Shown here: positions 44,141 through 52,834 of the stretch, piece after piece
Numbering within the stretch: position 1 is the stretch's first letter
Layout: every line of letters starts with the position of its first letter
DNA from: Marvinbryantia sp.
Lineage (GTDB): Bacteria; Bacillota; Clostridia; Lachnospirales; Lachnospiraceae
Length of the DNA: 64,000 nt
Assembly: GCA_016297895.1 (NCBI GenBank)
Contig: JAEDFS010000004.1
Location: 23,561 to 87,560 of the forward strand
Direction of reading: 5' to 3'
Translations under genes and position numbers: made by a program
Notes under the pieces: generated by a model
Told to the model about the DNA's origin: nothing
Database searches by the model: none
What the model saw: only the letters and a program-made list of their open reading frames with translations

Positions 44141-45148
44141 ATGATGATCGATCCAAACAAAATTCCACAGGTTACATTAAATAACGGAGATACCATGCCC
44201 TGCATCGGTATGGGAACCTTTGGCTCTGACCGTGTCTCACCGGAAGAGGTATCCGGTGCGGTGGCAGGAGCGATCCGTGCAGGATATCGGATGTTTGACT
44301 GTGCGGCATGCTACGGAAATGAAAAAGAGATCGGAAAAGTATTCAAAGAAGCATTTGATGAAGGTATCGTAGAAAGAAAAGATCTGTATATCATGACCAA
44401 GGTATGGAATGACATGCACCGCGATGTGGAGAAATCCTGCCGGCAGAGTATCGAAGACCTTCAGTGTGACTATATTGATATGTTCTTTATTCACTGGCCC
44501 TTCCCGAATTATCATGCACCGTTTTGTGATGTGGACTCCAGAAACCCGGAATCAAAGCCGTTTTCCGTGGCAGAATTCATGGATACCTACAGACAGTGTG
44601 AAGAACTGGTTGATAAGGGACTGATCCGCCATATCGGTATTTCCAACATGACCATTCCGAAACTGGAAGCTGTGATCGATAAATTCCGTATCAAACCGAC
44701 AGCCTGTGAATCTGAATTTCATCCCTGTTTCCAGCAGCAGGAGATCTTTGATTATCTGGTGGCTCATGATATTCAGCCGGTGGGTTACATGCCTCTTGGT
44801 TCGCCCAGAAGACCGGAGAGAGATATCGTGCCGGAGGATGTGGCGGATATGGAGATGCCGCAGCTTCGTGAGATCGCCAAAGCCCATGGAGTACATCCTG
44901 CTATCATCTGTCTGAAGTGGGCGCATCAGAGAGGAGTGATTCCCATTCCGTTTTCCGTTCACAACTATACGGCAAATCTGGAAGCCATGGTGACAGAGCC
45001 TCTGACAGAAGAGGAGATGAAAACCATTGCAACGCTGGAGAGAAACAACCGTCTGGTAAAAGGACAGGTATTCCTCTGGCCGGGCGCAAAAGACTGGCAT
45101 GATCTGTGGGATGAAGAGGGCGTGATCGTGGACTGCCCGGATGCATAA
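44141..45148 (+). CDS. Aldo/keto reductase
   Basis: The 335-residue TIM-barrel oxidoreductase has the catalytic tetrad: Asp and Tyr in MFDCAACYGNE (about residues 50-55), Lys in YIMTKVWN (about 88) and His in FFIHWPF (about 120). The C-terminal NADPH-binding region includes PFSVHNYTANLEAM. It begins 22 bases after the dehydrogenase, with AGGAGG. In the fucose setting it may reduce L-lactaldehyde to 1,2-propanediol, or act on a sugar; this is inference. The next gene has its own promoter. Confidence 0.85.
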   Translation: MMIDPNKIPQVTLNNGDTMPCIGMGTFGSDRVSPEEVSGAVAGAIRAGYRMFDCAACYGNEKEIGKVFKEAFDEGIVERKDLYIMTKVWNDMHRDVEKSCRQSIEDLQCDYIDMFFIHWPFPNYHAPFCDVDSRNPESKPFSVAEFMDTYRQCEELVDKGLIRHIGISNMTIPKLEAVIDKFRIKPTACESEFHPCFQQQEIFDYLVAHDIQPVGYMPLGSPRRPERDIVPEDVADMEMPQLREIAKAHGVHPAIICLKWAHQRGVIPIPFSVHNYTANLEAMVTEPLTEEEMKTIATLERNNRLVKGQVFLWPGAKDWHDLWDEEGVIVDCPDA

Positions 45149-45207
45149 ACGGACAGGAAAAGTGAATATTGTGATATGATTTTTCATATTTCTCCCATAG
45201 ATAAAAA

Positions 45208-45261
45208 TTGACGTTGTATTTGAATTATGGCATAATAATCACATGAAGCGAAACGTTTCAC
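45208..45261 (+). promoter_or_regulatory. Promoter and LacI operator of the aldolase-transporter operon
   Basis: TTGACG (45208-45213) and CATAAT (45231-45236) have a 17-base spacer. AAGCGAAACGTTTCAC (45246-45261) follows ten bases after the -10 and is the reverse complement of the shared operator, with GAAACGTTTC perfect. The geometry equals that at fucI. Confidence 0.75.
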
Positions 45262-45304
45262 TTGGCTGGAGCTTCATAGTACATGTAAACAGGAGGATGA
45301 GTTC

Positions 45305-46153
45305 ATGGCGTTCGTGACGACAGAACAGATGATGGCTGCGGCCGACAGAGAGGGCTATGCCATTGGTGCATTTAATGTGGAAAATATGGAGATGGTGATG
45401 GCTGTTGTCCGGGCTGCGGAGGAAATGCGTGCTCCGGTCATCTTGCAGACAACTCCTTCTACTGTAAAGTATGCAGGGCTTCCGATGTATTACGCCAATG
45501 TGAAGGCGGCAGCAAAGAAAGCCAGTGTGCCTGTGGCACTGCATCTTGACCACGGAAGCAGCTTTGAGCTGGCTATGCAGGCTCTCAGAACAGGTTACAC
45601 TTCAATTATGATCGATGGTTCCAAAGAGACGCTGGAAGATAACATTGCAGTGACCAGAAGGGTGGCAGATGCCTGCAGACCTTCGGGAATTCCGGTGGAA
45701 GCGGAGCTTGGAAAAGTGGGCGGAAAAGAGGATGATCTGGAATGTACGGATCCCGGATATACCGATCCGGATGATGCAGTCAGATTTGAACGTGAGACAG
45801 GGATCAGTTCTCTGGCAGTAGCGATCGGAACAGCCCACGGCATCTATAAAGGCGAGCCAAAGCTGGATGTAGACCGGCTTTCGGAGATTCGCAGGGTTGT
45901 AAAGGTGCCTCTGGTACTTCACGGTGCGTCCGGTGTCCCGGATGAAGCAGTTCGTGAATGTATCCGCAGGGGTATCAGCAAAGTGAATTTTGCAACAGAG
46001 TTAAGAATCGCATACAGCAATGGGGTGAAAGAGTTCCTGAAAGCAAACCCGGATGCGTTTGACCCGAAGAAATACGGGGCAGTGGGAATGCAGTACGTGA
46101 CGGAACTTGTAAAAGAAAAAATCAAGGTATGCGGAAGCGAAAACAAAGCCTGA
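45305..46153 (+). CDS. Class II fructose/tagatose-bisphosphate-type aldolase
   Basis: The 282-residue zinc aldolase has the metal histidines in VALHLDHGSSFE (about residue 80), AIGTAHGIYKG (about 180) and LVLHGASGVPDE (about 208), with EAELGKVGGKEDD between. This is the GatY/KbaY/Fba family, which cleaves ketose-1,6-bisphosphates to DHAP and glyceraldehyde-3-phosphate. It heads the ABC-transporter operon, 33 bases before the first permease, under the LacI operator. Because L-fuculose-1-phosphate is handled by the unrelated FucA, this gene may serve another sugar taken up by the same importer. Substrate is unproven. Confidence 0.88.
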   Translation: MAFVTTEQMMAAADREGYAIGAFNVENMEMVMAVVRAAEEMRAPVILQTTPSTVKYAGLPMYYANVKAAAKKASVPVALHLDHGSSFELAMQALRTGYTSIMIDGSKETLEDNIAVTRRVADACRPSGIPVEAELGKVGGKEDDLECTDPGYTDPDDAVRFERETGISSLAVAIGTAHGIYKGEPKLDVDRLSEIRRVVKVPLVLHGASGVPDEAVRECIRRGISKVNFATELRIAYSNGVKEFLKANPDAFDPKKYGAVGMQYVTELVKEKIKVCGSENKA

Positions 46154-46186
46154 GCAGATGAGGTTTTGTGGTTGGGAGGAAATAGA

Positions 46187-47158
46187 ATGGAAAATCTGAA
46201 AAAGAACCCGCTTGTCAAGAAAATCGGTCTGAACCGGATTCTTCTGGTGGGTGTGCTTATCGTAATGTATGTGGCATTTGCTGTCATCAGCCCTACATTC
46301 TTAAGCTATTCACGTATCATGAGTGCGCTGAACTATGTATACTTCCTGGGATTCCTGTCTCTTGGCGTTACATTCGTAATCGCAACCGGCGGCATTGATT
46401 TCTCCATCGGACCGGTTATGTTCTGCTGTGCTCTGATCGCAGGATACAGTCTTACCAGTTACGGAGTGCCCATGGCACTTGCGCTGGTGATCAGCATTCT
46501 GGTAGGATGCTGCTTCGGAATTTTCAACGGCTATCTGGTTGCTTACTGGTCAGTGCCGCCGTTTATCGTATCCATGGCCAGCATGAATATCGCAAAAGGT
46601 CTGGCATCTGTATTTACAAAGACACAGTCAGTCAGCTGGCCCCAGCTTTCGGCAGAGGGCGGCTGGTACAGATACCTGGTAAAGGTGGGAAATATCCCGG
46701 TTGGTCTGTTTATCTTCATCGGTGTGGCGATCATCTGTGCCATCATCCTGAATAAGACCATGATCGGTCGTTATATTCTCTGCCTCGGAAGCAACAAAGA
46801 GGCGGTCAGACTGTCCGGCGTCAATGTAAAAAGATGGGAGATGACCGCATATGCTATTTGCGGAGTCCTGGTCGGTATAGCAGCGATCTTCTTTGTATCA
46901 GCTTATACCACTGTTCAGCCGGGATATGGCGACCAGTATAATAATGAAGCAATCGCAGGCTGTGTAATGGGAGGAACTTCCATGGCAGGCGGACTTGCAT
47001 CTATCAGCGGTACTGTGATCGGCGTATTTATCATAGCTCTTCTGCAGGAAGGAATTCTTGCACTGGGTATGAATAAGAACTACCAGCTTATTATCACAGG
47101 TATTATCGTTATTGCGGCAGTTTATTTCGATGTTCTCGGAAGACGCCGTAAGAATTAA
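46187..47158 (+). CDS. Ribose-type ABC sugar transporter, permease 1
   Basis: The 323-residue RbsC-like permease has eight to ten membrane helices, including FLGFLSLGVTFVIATGGIDFSIGPVMF and a C-terminal GCVMGGTSMAGGLASISGTVIG typical of the family. I chose ATG 46187 after GGGAGGAAA; an earlier in-frame start at 46166 adds seven residues. It is followed by the ATPase gene and a second, different permease, so the importer probably uses a heteromeric channel. Likely substrate is L-fucose or a related sugar, from the neighbouring mutarotase and fucI. Confidence 0.92.
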   Translation: MENLKKNPLVKKIGLNRILLVGVLIVMYVAFAVISPTFLSYSRIMSALNYVYFLGFLSLGVTFVIATGGIDFSIGPVMFCCALIAGYSLTSYGVPMALALVISILVGCCFGIFNGYLVAYWSVPPFIVSMASMNIAKGLASVFTKTQSVSWPQLSAEGGWYRYLVKVGNIPVGLFIFIGVAIICAIILNKTMIGRYILCLGSNKEAVRLSGVNVKRWEMTAYAICGVLVGIAAIFFVSAYTTVQPGYGDQYNNEAIAGCVMGGTSMAGGLASISGTVIGVFIIALLQEGILALGMNKNYQLIITGIIVIAAVYFDVLGRRRKN

Positions 47159-47200
47159 GGATACTTGAAATGTGATAAATTCAGAAAGGTTGGGGAAAAT

Positions 47201-48697
47201 ATGGGCGATGTAATTTTAACAATGAAAGGAATCGATAAATCGTTCCCTGGTGTTCATGCATTGGACCATGTGGATCTGGAAGTACGCAGAGGAGAAGTAC
47301 ATGCTCTGATGGGAGAAAACGGTGCCGGCAAATCCACATTGATGAAGGTGCTGACGGGAATTTATACAAAAGATTCCGGAACGATTACATTTGAAGGAAA
47401 AGAAGTAGAGTTCCATAATACAAGAGAAGCACAGGATGCCGGTATTGTAATTGTACATCAGGAATTAAATATGCTGGGTCATCTGACCGTAGCACAGAAC
47501 ATCTTCTTTGGAAGAGAATTCAAAAAGGGCTTCGGAATTGATGATAAAAAGATGAATGAAGAAGCAGCAAAGCTGTTTCAGAAACTGAATATCGATATTG
47601 ATCCGACAGATACCATGAGTGATCTGACGGTAGGAAAGCAGCAGATGTGTGAGATCGCCAAGGCAATTTCACATGAGGCAAAGGTTATCGTATTTGATGA
47701 ACCGTCAGCTGCACTGACGGAAACAGAGATCGAAGAGCTGTTCAAGATTATCCGTGACCTGAGAGCACAGGGACTGGGTATCATTTATATCTCCCACCGT
47801 ATGGATGAGATCAAGGTGATCACAGACCGAGTAACGGTTATGAGAGACGGTACCTATGTAGGGACACTGATCACAGAAGAGTGTACGAAGAATGATATCA
47901 TCAACATGATGGTAGGACGTGTCATTTATGAAGATCCGAAGACCCACAGCATGGTTCCCGAAGGGGCTCCGGTGGTATTGAAGGTGGAACACCTCAATGC
48001 AGGTAAAATGGTTCAGGATGTAAGTTTTGAACTTCACAAAGGAGAGATTCTCGGATTTTCAGGACTGATGGGTGCCGGACGTACGGAGACCGCAAGAGCG
48101 ATCTTCGGAGCAGATCCCAAGGAGAGCGGCAAGATCTATATCAACGGCAGGGAAGTGACGATCAACACTCCTGAGGATGCGGTAAAATACGGTATCGGTT
48201 ATCTGTCGGAGGACAGAAAGAGATACGGTGTGGTTGTACAGAAGTCCGTAGCGGAGAATACAACCATGGCTACCCTGAAAAAATTTGTAAACGGTATTTT
48301 CATTAATAAGAAGAAAGAAGAACAGGTTGCCCAGGATTATGTGAAATCTCTGGATACAAAGACACCGGGAATCGATCAGCTGGTGGTGAACCTGTCCGGC
48401 GGTAACCAGCAGAAGGTGGTAATTGCAAAATGGCTGACCAGAGACTGTGATATCCTGATCTTCGATGAGCCGACCCGGGGAATCGACGTTGGTGCGAAAA
48501 ACGAGATCTACAAGCTGATGAACAAGCTGGCTGCCGAAGGAAAAGCAATTATAATGATTTCTTCCGAAATGACCGAGATTCTGCGAATGAGTGACAGGAT
48601 CGTGATTATGTGTGAGGGTAAGATTACCGGTGAGATCGGTATCGAGGAAGCAACTCAGGAAAATATCATGAATCTGGCAACACGCGAGATAAGTTAG
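47201..48697 (+). CDS. Ribose-type ABC sugar transporter, double ATPase
   Basis: The 498-residue protein has two ABC domains. The first has Walker A GENGAGKSTLMK (about 39) and Walker B VIVFDEPSAAL, with signature-like LTVGKQQM. The second has the degenerate Walker A SGLMGAGRTETA, signature LSGGNQQK and Walker B ILIFDEPTRGIDVG. This is the RbsA/MglA pattern. ATG 47201 follows AAAGGTTGGGGA; the in-frame start 47165 is less supported. It lies between the two permease genes. Confidence 0.95.
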   Translation: MGDVILTMKGIDKSFPGVHALDHVDLEVRRGEVHALMGENGAGKSTLMKVLTGIYTKDSGTITFEGKEVEFHNTREAQDAGIVIVHQELNMLGHLTVAQNIFFGREFKKGFGIDDKKMNEEAAKLFQKLNIDIDPTDTMSDLTVGKQQMCEIAKAISHEAKVIVFDEPSAALTETEIEELFKIIRDLRAQGLGIIYISHRMDEIKVITDRVTVMRDGTYVGTLITEECTKNDIINMMVGRVIYEDPKTHSMVPEGAPVVLKVEHLNAGKMVQDVSFELHKGEILGFSGLMGAGRTETARAIFGADPKESGKIYINGREVTINTPEDAVKYGIGYLSEDRKRYGVVVQKSVAENTTMATLKKFVNGIFINKKKEEQVAQDYVKSLDTKTPGIDQLVVNLSGGNQQKVVIAKWLTRDCDILIFDEPTRGIDVGAKNEIYKLMNKLAAEGKAIIMISSEMTEILRMSDRIVIMCEGKITGEIGIEEATQENIMNLATREIS

Positions 48698-48713
48698 GAA
48701 GGAGAATGAAATC

Positions 48714-49721
48714 ATGACGAATCAAAATGCAGTGACTGCAGGGAAAAGAAAATCGTCACTGGAGAAGTTGGGAGGACAGAAATTTATCGTTCTTCTGGTA
48801 ATCGTTGGATTAGCAATCTTCTTTTCCGTGATGAGTCCCGCTTTCAGAAAGTATACGACACTTGTCAGCATTCTGGACTACTCATACTATATCGTACTGA
48901 TGTCCATCGGTGTTACGTTCCCGCTGATCACCGGCGGTGTAGACCTTTCTATCGGTACCGGACTGATCTGTTATTCCCTGGTTGGAGGATATCTGATCTC
49001 ATTCCATGGATTCCCGGTATGGGCAGGAATGCTGGTAACCGTTCTGTTTGGTGTGGCAATCGGTCTTTTAAATGGTACTCTGGTAGCAGTAATGGATATT
49101 CCGCCATTCCTGGTGACCCTTTGTACCTGCATGATCACCCGTGGACTGGGTTCCATTATTGTAGGTGGTTTCGGAATTACCTGGCCGACCGCAGCACAGC
49201 CCGGCGGATGGTTCAGAAGCATCTTTAAGATCAACATCGCACCGAGAGTCATGCTTCCCATTGGTATCATCTGGGTACTGATTCTGGTGGCAGTGATGGC
49301 GTATGTGTTAAATCATACACAGGTGGGACGTTATATCATCGGTATCGGCAGCAACAAGGAAGCAGCCAGATTATCCGGTGTCAATGTAAAAATCTATCAT
49401 ATTTCCGCATATGTGATCTCCGGTCTGTTTGCAGGTCTGGCAGCCATTGCCTATTCTGCAATCTTCACCACAGTTCAGCCCGGAACGGGGGCCGGTTTTG
49501 AACTGGAGGCCATCGGAGGTGCGATCATCGGCGGTGTATCTGCTTCCGGAGGATCCGGAACAGTAACGGGATCTCTTCTCGGAGTATTTGTAATCTGTCT
49601 GTTAAAGACCGGCCTTCCGTTTATCGGACTCCAGGCTAACTGGCAGCAGATTATCACCGGTCTTGTCTTGATTGGAGCGGTATTGATCGACGTCATCAAA
49701 AAGAGACGTGAAGTACATTAA
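48714..49721 (+). CDS. Ribose-type ABC sugar transporter, permease 2
   Basis: The 335-residue RbsC-like permease resembles permease 1 in layout (YIVLMSIGVTFPLITGGVDLSIGTG, GGAIIGGVSASGGSGTVTGSLLG) but is clearly divergent, with a different N-terminus. AAGGAG precedes ATG 48714. It starts 17 bases after the ATPase gene and is followed by the binding-protein gene. Two permeases per transporter suggest a heterodimer. Confidence 0.92.
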   Translation: MTNQNAVTAGKRKSSLEKLGGQKFIVLLVIVGLAIFFSVMSPAFRKYTTLVSILDYSYYIVLMSIGVTFPLITGGVDLSIGTGLICYSLVGGYLISFHGFPVWAGMLVTVLFGVAIGLLNGTLVAVMDIPPFLVTLCTCMITRGLGSIIVGGFGITWPTAAQPGGWFRSIFKINIAPRVMLPIGIIWVLILVAVMAYVLNHTQVGRYIIGIGSNKEAARLSGVNVKIYHISAYVISGLFAGLAAIAYSAIFTTVQPGTGAGFELEAIGGAIIGGVSASGGSGTVTGSLLGVFVICLLKTGLPFIGLQANWQQIITGLVLIGAVLIDVIKKRREVH

Positions 49722-49790
49722 TTTTTCTTATGGTATGAAGTCCAAAGGACTTTATATAAAAACTATACATAACGTACAGGAGGGTAAAAA

Positions 49791-50885
49791 ATGAAAAAGA
49801 AATTATTAGCAGCAGTATTGGGAGCAACTATGGTAGTGTCAATGCTCGGTGGCGTTGCATCTGCAGAGGAAATTACAGCTAACGGCGAGTATACTTTCGA
49901 AATCATCGTTAAGAGCTATCAGTCATCCTACTGGCAGGCAGCAGTGAAAGGTATCGATTCCGAGAAAGAAAAACTCGGTGTTACCGCTAACTCCAACGGA
50001 CCGAATGCAGAATCCGATATCGCTGACCAGGTTAACATGCTGAACGACGCAATCAACAAGAAACCGGACGGAATCGGTCTGGCAGCTTGTGACCAGGAAG
50101 CAGTTCTGGAATCCCTGCAGGCAGCAAAAGATGCCGGAATCCCGGTTGTATTATTCGACTCAGGTGTTCCGAACGCTCCGGAAGGATCCGTATACTCCAC
50201 AATCGCTACAGATAACTATGGCGCAGGTGCTACAGCGGCAGAAAATCTGTATGGAGCACTGAAAGATAAGATCGCAGCAAAAGACGAAGCTGGCGAAGTA
50301 GTAAGAATCGGTGAAGTGAACCAGGAAGCAACTTCTGAGTCTATCACAAGCCGTGGTCTTGGATTTATCGACAAATTCACAGAACTGGCAGCAGCTGACG
50401 GACATACCGTAGCAGTAGTTGGTAATGAATACTATGTAAACAACTGTAAAGAAGCCGGCGATGAAGCATCTGCATGCATCATCATCGAAGTAGCAGTTCC
50501 GGCTCAGACAACTGTTGAACTGTGTGCTACAGAAGCAGCTAACATCCTGAACAAAGAAGATGTAATCGGTATCTTCGGTTCTAACCAGGTTGCAGCAGAA
50601 GGTATCCTGACAGCTAACGGAAACCTTGGTGTTCTGGGAAGTGATCCGGAAACTACAGTATTAGCAGCTGGTTTCGATGCTGGTTCTACAATCAAAGCAG
50701 CTGTTGCTGACGGAACAATGTTTGGTGCAGTTACACAGTCTCCGCTGGCTATGGGTATCAAGACTGTTGATGTTCTGACTCAGATCGCTAACGGCGAAGA
50801 AGTAACAGACCTTCCGACAGATGGTTACTGGTACAATGCAGAGAATATGGACAGCGACGAAATCGCTCCCAACCTGTATGACTAA
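49791..50885 (+). CDS. ABC sugar-binding protein without lipobox
   Basis: The 364-residue protein is a type I periplasmic-binding-like sugar receptor (VKSYQSSYWQAAVKGID, DQVNMLNDAINKKPDGI, IPVVLFDSGV, IGIFGSNQVAAEGIL). It has a clear Sec signal with an AxA cleavage site (VASAEE, about residue 26) but no lipobox cysteine, unlike most Gram-positive binding proteins, which are lipoproteins. How it stays at the surface is unclear. Codon use is strongly biased, as for an abundant protein, and a terminator directly after it probably raises its transcript level over the downstream gene. AGGAGG precedes ATG 49791. Confidence 0.92.
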   Translation: MKKKLLAAVLGATMVVSMLGGVASAEEITANGEYTFEIIVKSYQSSYWQAAVKGIDSEKEKLGVTANSNGPNAESDIADQVNMLNDAINKKPDGIGLAACDQEAVLESLQAAKDAGIPVVLFDSGVPNAPEGSVYSTIATDNYGAGATAAENLYGALKDKIAAKDEAGEVVRIGEVNQEATSESITSRGLGFIDKFTELAAADGHTVAVVGNEYYVNNCKEAGDEASACIIIEVAVPAQTTVELCATEAANILNKEDVIGIFGSNQVAAEGILTANGNLGVLGSDPETTVLAAGFDAGSTIKAAVADGTMFGAVTQSPLAMGIKTVDVLTQIANGEEVTDLPTDGYWYNAENMDSDEIAPNLYD

Positions 50886-50932
50886 TCTTTTGTTTACAGG
50901 GAATGCAAATATTAAATAAGTAAATGAAAAGA

Positions 50933-50965
50933 GGGACTGGGAGCCAAATCCCGGTCCCTTGTTTT
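50933..50965 (+). terminator. Terminator (possibly partial) after the binding-protein gene
   Basis: GGGACTGGGA (50933-50942) pairs with TCCCGGTCCC (50949-50958), ten base pairs including one G-T type pair, followed by TTGTTTT. It separates the binding-protein gene from fucU and probably lets some transcripts read through. Confidence 0.8.
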
Positions 50966-50981
50966 AAAGGAGGAAAAATTT

Positions 50982-51422
50982 ATGTTAAAAGGAATTCCGA
51001 AAATCCTTTCCCCGGAGCTTCTGAAGGTTCTGGCTGAAATGGGACACAGTGACAGACTGGTAATCTCTGACGGAAACTTTCCGGCAGAGTCTATGGGAAA
51101 AAATGCGATCGTGATCCGCTGCGACGGACACGGTGTACCGGAACTCCTGGATGCGATCCTTCAGGTATTCCCACTGGATTCTTATGTAGAGCATCCGGTA
51201 AACCTGATGGAAGTAATGCCGGGAGATGATGTGGAGACACCGATTTGGGATACCTATAAGGAAATCGTATCCAAGTACGACAGCAGAGGAGCAGAGGCTG
51301 TAGGAAATATTGAACGTTTCGCATTTTATGAGGAAGCAAAGACCGCTTATGCGATCATTGCTACCGGTGAGAGCGCACTTTATGCAAATGTGATGCTTCA
51401 GAAGGGCGTTGTAGTAGAATAA
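50982..51422 (+). CDS. fucU: L-fucose mutarotase (RbsD/FucU family)
   Basis: The 146-residue protein matches RbsD/FucU: MLKGIPKILSPELLKVLAEMGH, DRLVISDGNFPAES, then DGHGVPELLDAILQVFPLD and the C-terminal GESALYANVMLQKGVV. FucU interconverts anomers of L-fucose so the isomerase receives the right form. It follows the sugar importer genes after a short terminator gap. The FucU/RbsD split is hard by eye; the length (146 against about 130) and the pathway context favour FucU. Confidence 0.92.
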   Translation: MLKGIPKILSPELLKVLAEMGHSDRLVISDGNFPAESMGKNAIVIRCDGHGVPELLDAILQVFPLDSYVEHPVNLMEVMPGDDVETPIWDTYKEIVSKYDSRGAEAVGNIERFAFYEEAKTAYAIIATGESALYANVMLQKGVVVE

Positions 51423-51437
51423 TAGAAACAGGATTTT

Positions 51438-51495
51438 CGGGGAATGAAGATCAGGAAAGGCAGACTTGCCGGGTCCGTCTTGATTCCCCGTTTTT
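51438..51495 (+). terminator. Terminator after fucU
   Basis: CGGGGAAT (51438-51445) pairs with ATTCCCCG (51483-51490), with extra pairing AAGAT/GTCTT inside, followed by TTTTT. It closes the importer operon. Confidence 0.8.
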
Positions 51496-51512
51496 GAGAC
51501 CGGAGGAACAAC

Positions 51513-51950
51513 ATGCTGAATCAGATCGAGAACATTTATGACGACAGAAAAGAAATGATGAAGAGATTGAAAAAACTCTCTTATCAGTGCAATATGGAAT
51601 TATTCAGGGAAAAATACGGTCATTACTTCGTAGAAATGACCGAATATATAGATGGAGCAGAAGAAAAGGAAAAGGCGGCGGAAGAACTGGCTTCGGTTTT
51701 TGTGGAAGCAGTAGATCGGAAATTCCGGACAAAGGGAAGAATTGGGTCAGGACTTCAGGCAGATCTGAATATGTTTACGATTTATTATGTATTTCCTGCG
51801 CTTCTGATGACGGGGCATGAGAAGGCTTCTGTGATCGCAGATGCCATCTGCGCAAAGTGGAGTAAGACATTTAAGAACAGTAATATTTCCTATACAACCT
51901 ATGAACGGCTGTACGAAACATTTCATGAGAAAATTTTTGGGATTTTTTAA
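51513..51950 (+). CDS. Hypothetical protein
   Basis: The 145-residue product is soluble, helical and rich in charged residues; I do not recognise a family. Landmarks are KKLSYQCNMELFREKYG, an acidic segment (EEKEKAAEELASVFVEAVD), and a helical C-terminal part (LLMTGHEKASVIADAICAKWSK). There is no signal peptide or membrane helix. ATG 51513 follows CCGGAGGAA, a good site. It lies 86 bases before the ParA-type gene on the same strand, so it may share its transcript. Confidence 0.65.
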   Translation: MLNQIENIYDDRKEMMKRLKKLSYQCNMELFREKYGHYFVEMTEYIDGAEEKEKAAEELASVFVEAVDRKFRTKGRIGSGLQADLNMFTIYYVFPALLMTGHEKASVIADAICAKWSKTFKNSNISYTTYERLYETFHEKIFGIF

Positions 51951-52036
51951 AAAGAAGAAATGCTTTTCATTTTCCCGGCAGTCGGGTATAATGGTTGTAG
52001 AAAAATGGTTGAATCTTACACAGGCGGAGCAGAGAA

Positions 52037-52834
52037 ATGGAAGAGAAGAAAAGTACAAAAGTAATCTGTTTTACCAATAATAAGGGCGGGAGCGGAAAGT
52101 CCACCTCCTGTGCAAATCTGGGATATGAACTGGCAGCGGCGGGAAAGAAAGTGCTGCTGGTGGATGGAGATATGCAGCTGAATCTGTCTCTGTCGTTTTT
52201 TGATGAGGAGCGTGTGCTGGAGATCGCCGGAAGCGGGAAGACACTCTATGACGCTGTGCGAACCAGAGCGGATCTTACGGACTATATTATGGAGACGCCT
52301 TATGAGAATCTGGATCTGATTCCTTCTTCTACGCTGATGAGTCAGATCGAGTATGAGCTGTTTTCCATGATGCAGAGAGAGTATATTCTGAAGAAATGTC
52401 TGAAAAAGGTGAGGGAGTCCGGAGTTTATGATTATATTCTCATGGACGCGCCGCCGACTCTGGGAACCTGGGTGGTGAATGTCCTCTGCGCTTCTGACTG
52501 GGTAGTGATTCCGGTAGAGGCATCTCCCTGGGGGCTCTTTGGACTGGCGAATATGTTTGACTTTCTGGGAACCATGGAGGATGTGACGGATGCCCGGGTC
52601 ATGGGAGTTCTGATCACAAAAGTAGACGAAAGAAAAAATTATTACCGGCAGACCAGGGAGATCCTGGACGGCTATGAAAATATCCGGGTGTTTGATACCT
52701 TTATCCATGTGGACTCTTCTATAGAATGGGCACAGGATGCATCAAAGCCGGTGGGGGTATATAAGAAAAGTACAAGAAGCGCCGGAGAATACCGGAAGCT
52801 TGCTAAGGAGGTAGAAGATTATGGCAGTAGGTAA
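52037..52834 (+). CDS. ParA-family ATPase
   Basis: The 265-residue protein has the deviant Walker A NNKGGSGKSTS (with the signature lysine of ParA/MinD), a switch region VDGDMQLNLS, Walker B-like YDYILMDAPPTLG, and ITKVDER. This is a ParA/Soj-type ATPase that binds the nucleoid or membrane to move cargo. No parB or parS is visible. A small basic protein gene overlaps its 3' end by 14 bases, and a microcompartment operon begins 1.4 kb downstream. In carboxysomes, ParA-like McdA with a small partner spaces the compartments, so a similar role is possible but unproven. Other cargo (chemoreceptors, plasmid or chromosome segments) remains possible. Confidence 0.88.
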   Translation: MEEKKSTKVICFTNNKGGSGKSTSCANLGYELAAAGKKVLLVDGDMQLNLSLSFFDEERVLEIAGSGKTLYDAVRTRADLTDYIMETPYENLDLIPSSTLMSQIEYELFSMMQREYILKKCLKKVRESGVYDYILMDAPPTLGTWVVNVLCASDWVVIPVEASPWGLFGLANMFDFLGTMEDVTDARVMGVLITKVDERKNYYRQTREILDGYENIRVFDTFIHVDSSIEWAQDASKPVGVYKKSTRSAGEYRKLAKEVEDYGSR

